Below the pieces are notes generated by a model. It was given only the letters and a program-made list of their open reading frames with translations. It did not search any database and was not told where the DNA came from. This document shows, one piece after another, positions 47,050-55,873 of a stretch of DNA of 64,000 nucleotides (its first letter is position 1; each line of letters starts with the position of its first letter). A program made the position numbers and the translations under genes. The stretch is from Brevibacillus porteri. GTDB lineage: Bacteria > Bacillota > Bacilli > Brevibacillales > Brevibacillaceae. The stretch covers positions 62,001 through 126,000 of the forward strand of contig NZ_PXZO01000019.1 of assembly GCF_003013475.1 (NCBI RefSeq), written 5' to 3'.

Positions 47050-48201
47050 ATGGCTCGCATCCGTGTAATGGCCGTCATCCTCCTCCTCCCGCTCCTGCTA
47101 AGTGGCTGCTGGAACGCACGTGAAATTGAAAATCTACTTTATGTCAATGCACTTGGGGTCGATTATGTTGACAATAAATTCGAGGTGTACGCCCAATTGC
47201 TGAACTTCTCTACCATCGCCAAACAAGAAGCGGGAGGAGAACGATCTGCAAGCGGGGTGGCCATTGCAAAAGGAAGCGGCGATTCTTTTGTGAGCGCCCT
47301 TTTTAGTCTGTATCCCACGAATCAGGCGCAAATGACTTGGAGTCATATTCGTTCCTTGGTTCTCAGTGAACAGGTATTGAAACGCCCGCTTCTCGATCAA
47401 GTCATCGATGAGCTCGACCGGTTTTACGAATTTCGTTACACCATCTGGACGTATGTGTCCAAAGAACCACTGATGGATATTCTTACGCCCAAGCAAGTAT
47501 TCAACCAGCCTGCCATTTACTCGCAATTGTCCAATCCACAGTATCTTCACAAGCAAAACTCGGCGATTTATCCGATGAAGCTGTTTCAATTTGTCAGGAA
47601 AAGAGATGAACCCAACAAGGTCGTCTATTTGCCAATGCTCTCCATTAACAGAAAGACCTGGTCGGAGGACAACAAACCTTTGCCCCAGCTTAAAACAACC
47701 GGTGCCTGCATGCTGCAAAACAAGGAGGTCAAGGGTTGCTGGCCGCGCTCTGAGCTGCTCGGATTGCGCTGGCTAGACGAGCATACCAATCGATCGTTAC
47801 TGACCGTAAAAAAGGGCAAACAACCTCTGGCAAATCTCGTCCTGCAAAAACCAAAAGTAAAGATACAGCCGCTGCTGCGAGACAATCAAGTCACGTTTCA
47901 GATCGATGTGGAGCTGCTGGGCTTCATACCGCTATACCATCACATAAGCCCCGTTCGGGAAATTGAGAAAGAAGCCGCGAAAAAAATCGAAGAGGAGATT
48001 CGGGGGCTATACGAAAAAGGACGGAAGCAACAGATGGACACGCTTCAACTGGGGCACACCCTTTATCGCAAATATCCGAAAGAATGGAAACGAATGCAGC
48101 AAAATGAAACGCTACCGCTTAACCCGTCCTCTCTGGAGGCGGTGAACGTCAAAGTAACGATTTTCGATGGCGGGATTTCGAAGGTGAAGCAAGAGCGTTG
48201 A
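47050..48201 (+). CDS. gerC: spore germination receptor lipoprotein, GerC family (second operon)
   Basis: 383 residues. Signal peptide with lipobox LLLSGC (about residue 18), then WNAREIENLLYVNALGVDYVDNKFEVYAQLLNF, the classic GerC opening, and the C-terminal EIRGLYEKGRKQQMDTLQLG...Y. It begins one base after the gerA stop. It ends 6 bases before a strong terminator. Confidence 0.93.
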   Translation: MARIRVMAVILLLPLLLSGCWNAREIENLLYVNALGVDYVDNKFEVYAQLLNFSTIAKQEAGGERSASGVAIAKGSGDSFVSALFSLYPTNQAQMTWSHIRSLVLSEQVLKRPLLDQVIDELDRFYEFRYTIWTYVSKEPLMDILTPKQVFNQPAIYSQLSNPQYLHKQNSAIYPMKLFQFVRKRDEPNKVVYLPMLSINRKTWSEDNKPLPQLKTTGACMLQNKEVKGCWPRSELLGLRWLDEHTNRSLLTVKKGKQPLANLVLQKPKVKIQPLLRDNQVTFQIDVELLGFIPLYHHISPVREIEKEAAKKIEEEIRGLYEKGRKQQMDTLQLGHTLYRKYPKEWKRMQQNETLPLNPSSLEAVNVKVTIFDGGISKVKQER

Positions 48202-48206
48202 ATGGG

Positions 48207-48243
48207 AAAGGAGCAAAGCGTGAGCTTTGCTCCTTTCTTTTTC
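48207..48243 (+). terminator. terminator of the rightward ger operon
   Basis: AAAGGAGCAAAGC (48207-48219) and GCTTTGCTCCTTT (48224-48236) with a four-base loop, then CTTTTTC. Its arms recur at 50045-50073. Confidence 0.9.
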
Positions 48244-48332
48244 TGTGCCACCCTCCACCATCTTGTCAATAAAAGCCATCTTTTCTGGCCTGTTGATTTC
48301 ATCAACTACATTCCACGATAGTCAATCATAAA

Positions 48333-48370
48333 GGCTCGTCCCACAATAAAAGCATTGCTTAGGACGAGCC
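48333..48370 (-). terminator. terminator of the 48378-49598 gene pair
   Basis: GGCTCGTCC (48333-48341) and GGACGAGCC (48362-48370); followed on the minus strand by TTTATG. Confidence 0.65.
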
Positions 48371-48377
48371 AATTATA

Positions 48378-48980
48378 TTACTTCACCAATTCATGCTTTT
48401 CAATTTTCCAAAATAAACCTGGAGCATACTTTTCCTTTGGATTTTCAGATAGGGTCTTATCAGCTGTTGGGTCTACTAAGAAAACCTCCTCTTCACTAGA
48501 CAGCATATCAATTTGTTCCCGCGGAATATCTCCGACAAGTTCAATATAACCTTCAAATGTAGCTTCATTTTTTTTTGCTACTCGATTAATCTCTTTCTCT
48601 CCTGCTTTTTCAAAAGCAACAAAATACGTTCCTTTTTTTCCATCCTCTTGATTAAACCTTGCAGCTACCATTTTTGGTTTTATATCGTATTTTTCAACGA
48701 TTTCTTTAAGTTTGGACTCAGTGATGAATTGTGAAAAAGTTAATGTTATTTTCACGTCATCCCCACTATTTGATCTAAGAGAAACTTGTTCGGCAAGTTC
48801 TTTGTTTATTTGTTCGATCTCTTTTTTGTAATTTAGTATATCTTCACTACTTTTTAGTTGGGATATTCTGTCGATTGGATCTAAGGGTTTATGTTGTTTG
48901 GCATATACAAGACCGCTAAACAAACTACCCGATAGTAGCATTGCACCCAGAGTTACGGAAATTGCTTTCTTTTTACTCAT
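48378..48980 (-). CDS. hypothetical exported protein
   Basis: 200 residues. Signal peptide (KKKAISVTLGAMLLSGSLFSGLVYA) followed by a charged, Lys/Glu-rich soluble domain, with a likely helix at DILNYKKEIEQINKELAEQV, then VKITLTFSQFITESKLKEIVEKYDIKPKMVAARFN and a beta-like second half. TAGGAG lies ten bases upstream of the ATG. No family is recognised. It is 24 bases after the 49005-49598 gene and probably co-transcribed. The coding sequence is AT-richer than its neighbours. Confidence 0.65.
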   Translation of the reverse strand: MSKKKAISVTLGAMLLSGSLFSGLVYAKQHKPLDPIDRISQLKSSEDILNYKKEIEQINKELAEQVSLRSNSGDDVKITLTFSQFITESKLKEIVEKYDIKPKMVAARFNQEDGKKGTYFVAFEKAGEKEINRVAKKNEATFEGYIELVGDIPREQIDMLSSEEEVFLVDPTADKTLSENPKEKYAPGLFWKIEKHELVK

Positions 48981-49004
48981 TAATGATCAACTCCTACTCA
49001 TTTT

Positions 49005-49598
49005 TTACCAAGGGAATTTTTGTTTAACATGAAACTCGTACCTAATTGTATTGTACTCGAAGGAATAATCTTTAGTGCTTAGTTGAGAATGAAATTGGAA
49101 TGTTGTCCCTCCTCGATCATGTACATCCCAGGTTGCTTCAACTCGATAATCGGTTTCAGCCTCAAGTGAATCTGGATCTTGACAGACCACTTCAGCTTCA
49201 TCATTATAGCCATTTCCACCCATTGGATCATCTTCTACTTCCATGTAAGGATCAGGCAAATCGGTATAAATACCTCCATCTAATGCACTAACTGTTTCAT
49301 CATTATCATCATTAACAGAAATATCCATCGTGTAATAAGTAACTCCGTCATCTTGAGAATATTGTCCCAATGATTTTAATTCTCTAATTGCTTTCTTATC
49401 AAACGTAAACCTAACATGGGTCTCTACAGTGTCACCAGTGTCTTTCAAGGATGTGTTTCCCTCATATGGGAAAGCAGAATAATTTGATTCAGACCAGCTT
49501 TTAGATTTACTCCAATCTGCTGCAAATGTTTGCTGGGGAAATAAAGCGAGACCTAGAACTAAAGTTGAAATAGGTAAAACAAGTTTTTTCCGCAACAT
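49005..49598 (-). CDS. hypothetical secreted protein
   Basis: 197 residues from ATG 49598 (AGAGG seven bases upstream). Clear signal peptide (RKKLVLPISTLVLGLALFPQQTFAA). The mature part is rich in Ser, Asp, Tyr and Trp (WSKSKSWSESNYSAFPYEG), has a single cysteine (VVCQDPDS), and looks like a beta protein (VTYYTMDISVNDDNDETV, YEFHVKQKFPW). No family is recognised. It is first of a two-gene unit with the 48378-48980 gene. Confidence 0.65.
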   Translation of the reverse strand: MLRKKLVLPISTLVLGLALFPQQTFAADWSKSKSWSESNYSAFPYEGNTSLKDTGDTVETHVRFTFDKKAIRELKSLGQYSQDDGVTYYTMDISVNDDNDETVSALDGGIYTDLPDPYMEVEDDPMGGNGYNDEAEVVCQDPDSLEAETDYRVEATWDVHDRGGTTFQFHSQLSTKDYSFEYNTIRYEFHVKQKFPW

Positions 49599-49724
49599 CA
49601 TCACACCTCTTTTGTATTTTTTCCAATTATATACATATTTTAACATATTACTTCATGCTTATTTTGTGATGCTTTTGTTAACATTTTACAAATAACGGCA
49701 ATAAAATACATTTATTTTATTTTA

Positions 49725-49733
49725 TGATATAAT
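49725..49733 (+). promoter_or_regulatory. extended -10 promoter of the 55-residue gene
   Basis: TGATATAAT, i.e. TGN-TATAAT (49725-49733), within a very AT-rich stretch; the -35 is weak (AATACA 17 bases upstream). It leaves a leader of about 95 bases, with a GATAGG/CTATC pairing possible. Confidence 0.55.
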
Positions 49734-49835
49734 CAGGAAACGATAGGTATCGAAGAGACTTTAACACCCCCTATCCTGAGAGAGAATTTATTTCAATAAC
49801 AATAAACGGAATTTGAAAGTTTAGGAGGGAGCAAA

Positions 49836-50003
49836 ATGTTGTTGTTATCACTATTGTTACTCGGTCTGATTCCTGTACTTGTCGCAGCGGTAGTTTCCTC
49901 TGCTAAAGGAGAAAATAAAGTAAGAAAGATAATTTTGGGATTTGTCTTTGGATATTTAACGTTTTATATTTGTTCCGTTATCTATATCAAATGGTTATAT
50001 TAA
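49836..50003 (+). CDS. 55-residue two-pass membrane protein
   Basis: AGGAGGGAG upstream of ATG 49836, stop TAA 50001-50003. Two hydrophobic segments, LLLSLLLLGLIPVLVAAVVS and ILGFVFGYLTFYICSVIYI, are separated by a charged loop KGENKVRK. It resembles small unclassified membrane proteins. A strong promoter and a terminator (50045-50073) frame it. Confidence 0.65.
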   Translation: MLLLSLLLLGLIPVLVAAVVSSAKGENKVRKIILGFVFGYLTFYICSVIYIKWLY

Positions 50004-50044
50004 TTTGCAAAATTCTTGTATATTTTCCACCCCAGATAATTAAG

Positions 50045-50077
50045 AAGGAGCAAAGCTTTGAGCTTTGCTCCTTTTCT
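50045..50077. terminator. bidirectional terminator between the 55-residue gene and fadE
   Basis: AAGGAGCAAAGC (50045-50056) and GCTTTGCTCCTT (50062-50073), then TTTCTCTTTT on the plus strand; it also serves fadE on the minus strand. Confidence 0.85.
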
Positions 50078-50093
50078 CTTTTACTATTTAGAA

Positions 50094-51872
50094 CTACACC
50101 ACATATGCTCCCGCTTCGATCACACGATCCGCAATCGAACGTTTGAGTGCCACCGTATTGATCGGCGTGCGGCGGGTCAGCTTTTTCAGGATCGAGAGGC
50201 GCAGACGAAGCTCGTCGCCCTCTTCCATTGCCGCCAATGCTTCCTTCGCCCAGCCTTCGATACGATCGAATGCCTCATGCACATAGACAGCGGTCATTTC
50301 CAGCTTTTGCTGCTCGGCTTCGATGCCATTTGCCGCCATTGCTTTCTCTGTACGCTTCACGATGCTGTCCATTGCATATAGCTCGATCAGCATGTCAGCC
50401 GCGAATGCCAATAGTTCCTGTTCTTTGGACATCGCTTGTTGGTATTTCATCAACGCAGAACCAGCCACCATCAAAATAATTTTGCGTGTGATGTTGATCA
50501 GATGCTTCTCCATAGCTAAAGGTGCATCTTCAATCTCTTCTGGATAATAGCTCATCAGATCTGCTTGCAGGCTGCTTGCTGCTTGCATGAGCGGCAGTTC
50601 GCCTTTCATCGCCTTTTTCACGAGTGTATCCGGAATGAGCATGCGGTTGATTTCGTTCGTTCCTTCGAAAATGCGGTTAATCCGCGAGTCACGGTACATA
50701 TTCTCGATTTCATACTCGGACATAAAGCCGTATCCACCGTGGATTTGCACGCCTTCGTCCACGCAGTAATCCAAAACCTCAGTGGCAAATACTTTATTGA
50801 TCGAGCATTCGATCGCATAATCCGCAATCGCCTTCGCAACCTCTGCGCCATCATCCGCTTTTTCACCCAATCGAGTCAGTGCTGTATCGAACAGACCCAC
50901 TGTCCGATAGACGGAGCTTTCAGCTGCATACGTTTTCACTGCCATATTCGCCAGCTTGTTTTTGATTAAAGTAAAGTTGGCAATTGGCGTTTTGAACTGC
51001 TTGCGTTCTTTTGCGTAGTTCGACGCGAGTTCCACCGCTTTTTTCGCGGAGCCGACTGCGCCCACCGCGAGCTTGTAACGACCAACGTTCAAGATGTTGA
51101 ACGCGATCACGTGACCTCTTCCAGGCTCACCTAGCAGATTGTCTATCGGCACAGGTACATCTTGCAAAATGACCGTGCGTGTTGAGGAGCATTTGATCCC
51201 CATCTTCTTCTCTTCCGGTCCAAACGAAACACCTGGGAATGTCCGCTCGACGATAAAGGCAGTAAATTTTTCGCCATCGATTTTCGCGTATACGATAAAT
51301 ACATCAGCAAAGCCAGCGTTTGTGATCCATTGCTTCTCTCCATTGAGAATATAGTGCGTGCCATCTGCGGAGAGAGTCGCTGTCGTTTTCGCACCCAGCG
51401 CATCTGAGCCAGAGCCTGGCTCTGTCAGGCAGTAGGCAGCGATTCGTTTTCCAGATGCCAGATCAGGCAGGTAGCGCTGTTTTTGCTCTTCGTTTCCAAA
51501 GTACACGATCGGCAGTGACCCGATACCGACGTGGGCGCCGTAGCTGAGCGCAAAGCCGCGAGCCAGCGAGAACTTCTCTGTGACGAGTGCAGTGCTGACT
51601 TTATCCAGCCCCAGTCCCTCGTATTTCTCTGGAACGTCTCCAGCCAATAGACCGAGCTCCCCTGCTTCCTTCAACAGTCGAACCGAAATATCAAATTGGT
51701 GGTTTTCAAGCTCTTCCAAATGAGGACGAACTTCATTATTGACGAAATCCTCCGTCGTCTTGGCAATCATCTTTTGCTCTTCGGTGTATTCTTCTGGCAC
51801 GAATACATCATCAGCTGAACCTGCATCGATCAAAAAGCTTCCACCGCGGATCAAATCTTTTGTTTCTGCCAT
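50094..51872 (-). CDS. fadE: acyl-CoA dehydrogenase FadE
   Basis: 592 residues, matching B. subtilis FadE (594) rather than the usual 380-residue enzymes. The ACD core (about 40-440) includes AYCLTEPGSGSDALGAKTTA, WITNAGFADVFIVYAKID and the catalytic-base region YGFMSEYEIENMYRDSRINRIFEGTNEINR, followed by an extra helical C-terminal domain of about 150 residues. It catalyses the first, FAD-dependent step of beta-oxidation. Third gene of fadN-A-E, 25 bases after fadA. Confidence 0.95.
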   Translation of the reverse strand: MAETKDLIRGGSFLIDAGSADDVFVPEEYTEEQKMIAKTTEDFVNNEVRPHLEELENHQFDISVRLLKEAGELGLLAGDVPEKYEGLGLDKVSTALVTEKFSLARGFALSYGAHVGIGSLPIVYFGNEEQKQRYLPDLASGKRIAAYCLTEPGSGSDALGAKTTATLSADGTHYILNGEKQWITNAGFADVFIVYAKIDGEKFTAFIVERTFPGVSFGPEEKKMGIKCSSTRTVILQDVPVPIDNLLGEPGRGHVIAFNILNVGRYKLAVGAVGSAKKAVELASNYAKERKQFKTPIANFTLIKNKLANMAVKTYAAESSVYRTVGLFDTALTRLGEKADDGAEVAKAIADYAIECSINKVFATEVLDYCVDEGVQIHGGYGFMSEYEIENMYRDSRINRIFEGTNEINRMLIPDTLVKKAMKGELPLMQAASSLQADLMSYYPEEIEDAPLAMEKHLINITRKIILMVAGSALMKYQQAMSKEQELLAFAADMLIELYAMDSIVKRTEKAMAANGIEAEQQKLEMTAVYVHEAFDRIEGWAKEALAAMEEGDELRLRLSILKKLTRRTPINTVALKRSIADRVIEAGAYVV

Positions 51873-51897
51873 TACTATCCCACTCCTTATTTTAAAT

Positions 51898-53076
51898 TTA
51901 GATCATCTCAAAAACGCCAGCTGCTCCCATTCCACCACCGATACACATCGTAACGACTCCGTATTTGCCACCTCTGCGCTTCATTTCGTTCAAAAGCTGG
52001 ACGGTCAGCTTGGCACCACTGCAACCGAGTGGATGCCCTAATGCGATTGCCCCACCATTTACATTGACCTTTTCAGGATTGAGTCCCAGCTCGCGAATGA
52101 CGGCAATCGATTGAGAAGCGAACGCTTCGTTTAACTCAAACAGATCGACATCCTCCAAGCTGATTCCCGCTAGCTTCAATGCTTTTGGAATCGCGACAAC
52201 CGGGCCAATCCCCATGACATCAGGGTCTACGCCGCCAACCGTAAAAGAACGGAACTTTGCCATCGGCTCGACACCCAGCTCGGCTGCTTTTTCGGCAGAC
52301 ATCACGAGAACTGCCGCTGCGCCGTCGCTCGTTTGCGAGGAATTTCCTGCCGTTACGCTGCCTTGCACATGAAAGACCGGCCTGAGCTTAGCGAGTGCCT
52401 CCATCGTCGTGTCCGAGCGCGCTCCTTCATCCTTGTCAAAAACACGTTCCTGGACGTGAACCTTGCCAGCTTCATCTACAAAATGCTGCTTGATTGTCAA
52501 TGGTACGATTTCATCCTGGAATTTTCCTGAAGTTATCGCAGCTGTCGCACGCTGATGACTTTGCAGAGCAAAAGCATCCTGATCCTCACGAGAAATGTTG
52601 TACCTCTTCGCTACTTCTTCAGCCGTATGGCCCATGCTCATGTACGCTTCCGGCTTCGTTTCTACCAGAGTCGGATTAAGTGCGATTTTGTGACCGAGCA
52701 TCGGCACCAGACTCATGCTCTCCACCCCGCCAGCGACAACCACATCGGAGCTGCCGACCATGATCTGCTGCGCAGCGTAAGCAATCGTCTGCAAACCGGA
52801 GGAGCAAAAGCGATTGATCGTGATTCCCGATACATTTGTCGGCAATCCGGCACGCAGTCCGATCAAGCGAGCCATATTCATGCCTTGCTCAGCTTCCGGT
52901 ACAGCCGTCCCTATGATGATATCCTCGATATCAGCCGGATCGAGCTGTGGCACGCGGCGCAACAGGTCGCTTACAACTGCGGCTCCCATATCGACTGGGT
53001 GAAAATCTTTGAGACTTCCTTTTTTCGATTTACCGATAGCGGTGCGGGCGCCCGCGACAATAACTGCTTCTCTCAT
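51898..53076 (-). CDS. fadA: acetyl-CoA C-acyltransferase (3-ketoacyl-CoA thiolase)
   Basis: 392 residues. The nucleophile cysteine is in [10 protein letters not shown] (about residue 90), and the C-terminal [11 protein letters not shown] and [16 protein letters not shown] carry the catalytic His and second Cys. It cleaves 3-ketoacyl-CoA to acetyl-CoA and a shortened acyl-CoA. It sits between fadN (18-base gap) and fadE in a beta-oxidation operon. Confidence 0.95.
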   Translation of the reverse strand: MREAVIVAGARTAIGKSKKGSLKDFHPVDMGAAVVSDLLRRVPQLDPADIEDIIIGTAVPEAEQGMNMARLIGLRAGLPTNVSGITINRFCSSGLQTIAYAAQQIMVGSSDVVVAGGVESMSLVPMLGHKIALNPTLVETKPEAYMSMGHTAEEVAKRYNISREDQDAFALQSHQRATAAITSGKFQDEIVPLTIKQHFVDEAGKVHVQERVFDKDEGARSDTTMEALAKLRPVFHVQGSVTAGNSSQTSDGAAAVLVMSAEKAAELGVEPMAKFRSFTVGGVDPDVMGIGPVVAIPKALKLAGISLEDVDLFELNEAFASQSIAVIRELGLNPEKVNVNGGAIALGHPLGCSGAKLTVQLLNEMKRRGGKYGVVTMCIGGGMGAAGVFEMI

Positions 53077-53094
53077 CGTTATCCCTCCCTCTCC

Positions 53095-55503
53095 CTAGTT
53101 ACGCAAAGGCTTATTTTTGGTCAGCATGTGCTGCATCCGTTGCTGGCTTTTCGGTGTCTTGATCAGTTCGAGGAACGCTTGCTTTTCCAGCTCCAGAATG
53201 TAGCTCTCTGTCACTTCTGTACCCGCTGGCACGTTACCACCGGACATGACATAAGCAACTTTGCTTGCGATCAACTCATCATGCTCGGAAATATATCCAC
53301 TCTTCTTCATGGCATAAATATTTTGGCGCAGGTTCGCATAACCCGTTTCTCCGATGACGCGAATTTTGCGTGGCGCGGGTGGCGTGTATCCCTCTTTATC
53401 CATCGTGAGCACCAGCTGCTTCGCATCGTATAACAGATGATCAGCATTCACGCTGATGCGATCAGTCGGTCGCAGGTACCCTAGGTTGATAGCTTCCTGA
53501 CCACTCGTAGATACCTTTGCCATGGCAATGGCTTCAAACGCCTTCGCCACGAACGGGAACGAATCAACTGGCACGCTGCCTCCCTCTGGAACGTTTTCCA
53601 TTGCACGGAACAGCATCTCCTTCGTTCCCCCGCCACCAGGCAAAAGTCCTACTCCCACCTCTACCAGTCCAAGGTACGTCTCTGCCGATACCTGTACACG
53701 ATCCGCGAGATAGGCCACCTCGACACCGCCGCCCAACGTCATGCCGAACGGTGCTGCGACGACTGGACGATGCATGTAGCGCAGTGCCCGTGCTGTTTTG
53801 TGGAAGTTCGTGACGAGCATATCGAGCTCCAGCCAGTTCTCATCCTGTGCTTCCATCAACGCCATTGCGAGATTCATCCCGACGCAGAAGTTCTTGCCTT
53901 GATTACCGATGACCAGACCAGCGAAGTTCTTCTGCACTTCCTCTGCGGCCTGACTTGCCATGTGCAAGACATCCATACCGAGCGCATTATGCGGAGAGGT
54001 GAATTCCAGACATGCGACTCCATCGCCCAAATCGATCAAGGCGGCACCCGCATTTTTCTTGATCAGCTTGCCTTGCTCCTTAAGTGCTGCCAAGTTGATG
54101 TTTTCTTTGCTCTCTTCGACGTCCTTGTAGGTGCCTCCGATGGAAAACACGCTGCGCTTCCCTTGCTCTTGTTGATAAAAGGAGGTTTTCCCACTCGCGA
54201 GCAGCTCCTCAACGAGTGCCGGAATCTTCTCGTTTTCCTCACGCATTCTTGCCACTGACTTTTCGAGACCAATGGCATCCCATGTTTCGAATGGTCCCAT
54301 CTCCCAGCCGAAGCCCCACTTCATGGCCTGATCAACAGAGACGATATCATCCGCGATCTCATGAGCCTTTTCCGCAGAGTACAACAATACCTTTTTGAAG
54401 ACACTCCAGACAAACTCACTGCCCTTGTCCTTGCCGTAAGCGAGCGCTCTCAACTTCTCAGGCAATGTCTTGGCTGTTTTGGCTGTTTCGAGGGAAGGGA
54501 ACTTCGGCCTCACACTTGGACGGTATTCCAGCGTGTCAACTGACAGTGCCAGGATCTCTTTCCCTTTCTCCGTCTTCACCTGCTTGAAAAAGCCTTGACC
54601 AGCTTTTTGCCCAATCCATCTTTTCTCTACCATTTGCAGAACGAACTCCGGCACTTCAAAAACCGAGCGCTCCTGTTCATCCGTGCTTTTGTTCCTGACG
54701 TTACCCGCCACATGTACGTACGTATCCAGTCCGACGACATCGAGTGTACGGAACGTAGCGCTCTTCGGACGGCCGATGACCGGTCCTGTCAACGCATCTA
54801 CCTCATCTACCCCAAGCCCCAGTCGCACCATTTCGTGGATCGAAACCTGCAATCCATATGTACCGATGCGATTCGCAATGAAGTTAGGCGTATCCTTGCA
54901 AACGACCATTCCTTTTCCGAGCACATGCTCACCAAAATGCTTCATGAAAGAGATGACTTGCGGGTCTGTATCAAGACCTGGGATCAGCTCCAACAGTTTC
55001 AAGTAGCGCGGTGGGTTAAAAAAGTGCGTGCCGAGGAAATGCTTGCGGAAGTCATCAGAGCGTCCCTCTGCCATTTCGTTGATAGAAACACCGGACGTAT
55101 TGGAAGACACGATTGTCCCTGGCTTGCGATGCGCTTCTACCATAGCGAAGACGCTTTTCTTCACTTCGATATTCTCGACGACTACCTCAATAATCCAATC
55201 GACCTCGCTCAAGCAAGAAAGATGGTCTTCGAAGTTACCAACTGTAATCAGGTCGATGTTCTTTTTATCGTAGAGCGGTGCCGGCTTCTCCTTCAAAAGT
55301 CGGTCACGGCCCGCTTGTGCGATCCGGTTTTTCACCACGCTATCAGACAAAGTAAGTCCTTTTGTACTCTCATCTGCTGTCAATTCACGCGGCACGATGT
55401 CCAGTAAATAAGTGGGAATACCGACGTTGGCTAAATGTGCTGCGATCCCAGCGCCCATGACGCCTGAACCGAGAACTGCCGCCTTGCGAATTTTGCGTTC
55501 CAT
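53095..55503 (-). CDS. fadN: multifunctional 3-hydroxyacyl-CoA dehydrogenase / enoyl-CoA hydratase
   Basis: 802 residues from ATG 55503 (AAGGAGG eight bases upstream). N-terminal NAD-binding Rossmann fold (AAVLGSGVMGAGIAAHLANVG), HAD C-terminal domains with the catalytic GTHFFNPPRYLKLLELIPG, and a C-terminal crotonase module (FCVGMNLAMALMEA, GMTLGGGVEVAYLADRVQ, EVGVGLLPGGGGTKE). This order matches B. subtilis FadN (YusL). It carries out hydration and the second oxidation of beta-oxidation. First gene of the operon, preceded by FadR-like operators. Confidence 0.95.
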   Translation of the reverse strand: MERKIRKAAVLGSGVMGAGIAAHLANVGIPTYLLDIVPRELTADESTKGLTLSDSVVKNRIAQAGRDRLLKEKPAPLYDKKNIDLITVGNFEDHLSCLSEVDWIIEVVVENIEVKKSVFAMVEAHRKPGTIVSSNTSGVSINEMAEGRSDDFRKHFLGTHFFNPPRYLKLLELIPGLDTDPQVISFMKHFGEHVLGKGMVVCKDTPNFIANRIGTYGLQVSIHEMVRLGLGVDEVDALTGPVIGRPKSATFRTLDVVGLDTYVHVAGNVRNKSTDEQERSVFEVPEFVLQMVEKRWIGQKAGQGFFKQVKTEKGKEILALSVDTLEYRPSVRPKFPSLETAKTAKTLPEKLRALAYGKDKGSEFVWSVFKKVLLYSAEKAHEIADDIVSVDQAMKWGFGWEMGPFETWDAIGLEKSVARMREENEKIPALVEELLASGKTSFYQQEQGKRSVFSIGGTYKDVEESKENINLAALKEQGKLIKKNAGAALIDLGDGVACLEFTSPHNALGMDVLHMASQAAEEVQKNFAGLVIGNQGKNFCVGMNLAMALMEAQDENWLELDMLVTNFHKTARALRYMHRPVVAAPFGMTLGGGVEVAYLADRVQVSAETYLGLVEVGVGLLPGGGGTKEMLFRAMENVPEGGSVPVDSFPFVAKAFEAIAMAKVSTSGQEAINLGYLRPTDRISVNADHLLYDAKQLVLTMDKEGYTPPAPRKIRVIGETGYANLRQNIYAMKKSGYISEHDELIASKVAYVMSGGNVPAGTEVTESYILELEKQAFLELIKTPKSQQRMQHMLTKNKPLRN

Positions 55504-55661
55504 CTCCAAATCCTCCTTTTTAAAAACCTAGTCATGGCTTATTCATGGTCAAAAGAATGGCCTCGCAACAGTGAATACCTAATATTCAGACTAGAGAAGC
55601 ATTTTTAAAACTTCTACTTTGTCTATAGATATTCCTGTGTACATCAGCACATGTCTCTCAT

Positions 55662-55679
55662 TGAATGAATGCTCATTCA
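55662..55679. promoter_or_regulatory. FadR-type operator upstream of fadN
   Basis: TGAATGAATGCTCATTCA, inverted repeat TGAATGA-N4-TCATTCA. It agrees with the FadR (YsiA) box of Bacillus (TGAATGANTANTCATTCA as I recall) except at two central bases. It is about 160 bases upstream of fadN and would lie in the leader if the 55773-55801 promoter is used. Confidence 0.75.
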
Positions 55680-55749
55680 GTATGTGGGTTAAAAAATGAC
55701 ATCCCACGTTTTGGCTGTCTTACATGCCCGGAGATGTTACGCTCCCACC

Positions 55750-55769
55750 AACTGAATCACCGTTCAGTT
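55750..55769. promoter_or_regulatory. second FadR-like palindrome at the fadN promoter
   Basis: AACTGAA (55750-55756) and TTCAGTT (55763-55769) with a six-base spacer, directly downstream of the -10 element, where a repressor would block initiation. Confidence 0.55.
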
Positions 55770-55772
55770 TTT

Positions 55773-55801
55773 ATTGTAATCGAAAATTCTGTCAGTTGCA
55801 A
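55773..55801 (-). promoter_or_regulatory. sigma-A promoter of fadNAE
   Basis: Minus strand TTGCAA (55796-55801), 17-base spacer, TACAAT (55773-55778). It gives a leader of about 260 bases (55504-55765) that contains the FadR-type box and no gene I can see. Confidence 0.65.
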
Positions 55802-55826
55802 TCGTCTCTTGTCGCTTCTTTGTAAG

Positions 55827-55867
55827 AAAAAAAGAAACGGGGCACCCTGTTGTCCAGTGCCCCTTTT
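55827..55867 (-). terminator. terminator of the SLH-protein gene
   Basis: GGGGCAC (55839-55845) and GTGCCCC (55857-55863) with a T-rich run on the minus strand. Confidence 0.8.
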
Positions 55868-55873
55868 TCTGTG

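Noticed and set aside
54595..55407. 270-codon open frame on the plus strand
   Set aside because: Antisense of fadN; no independent coding signal.
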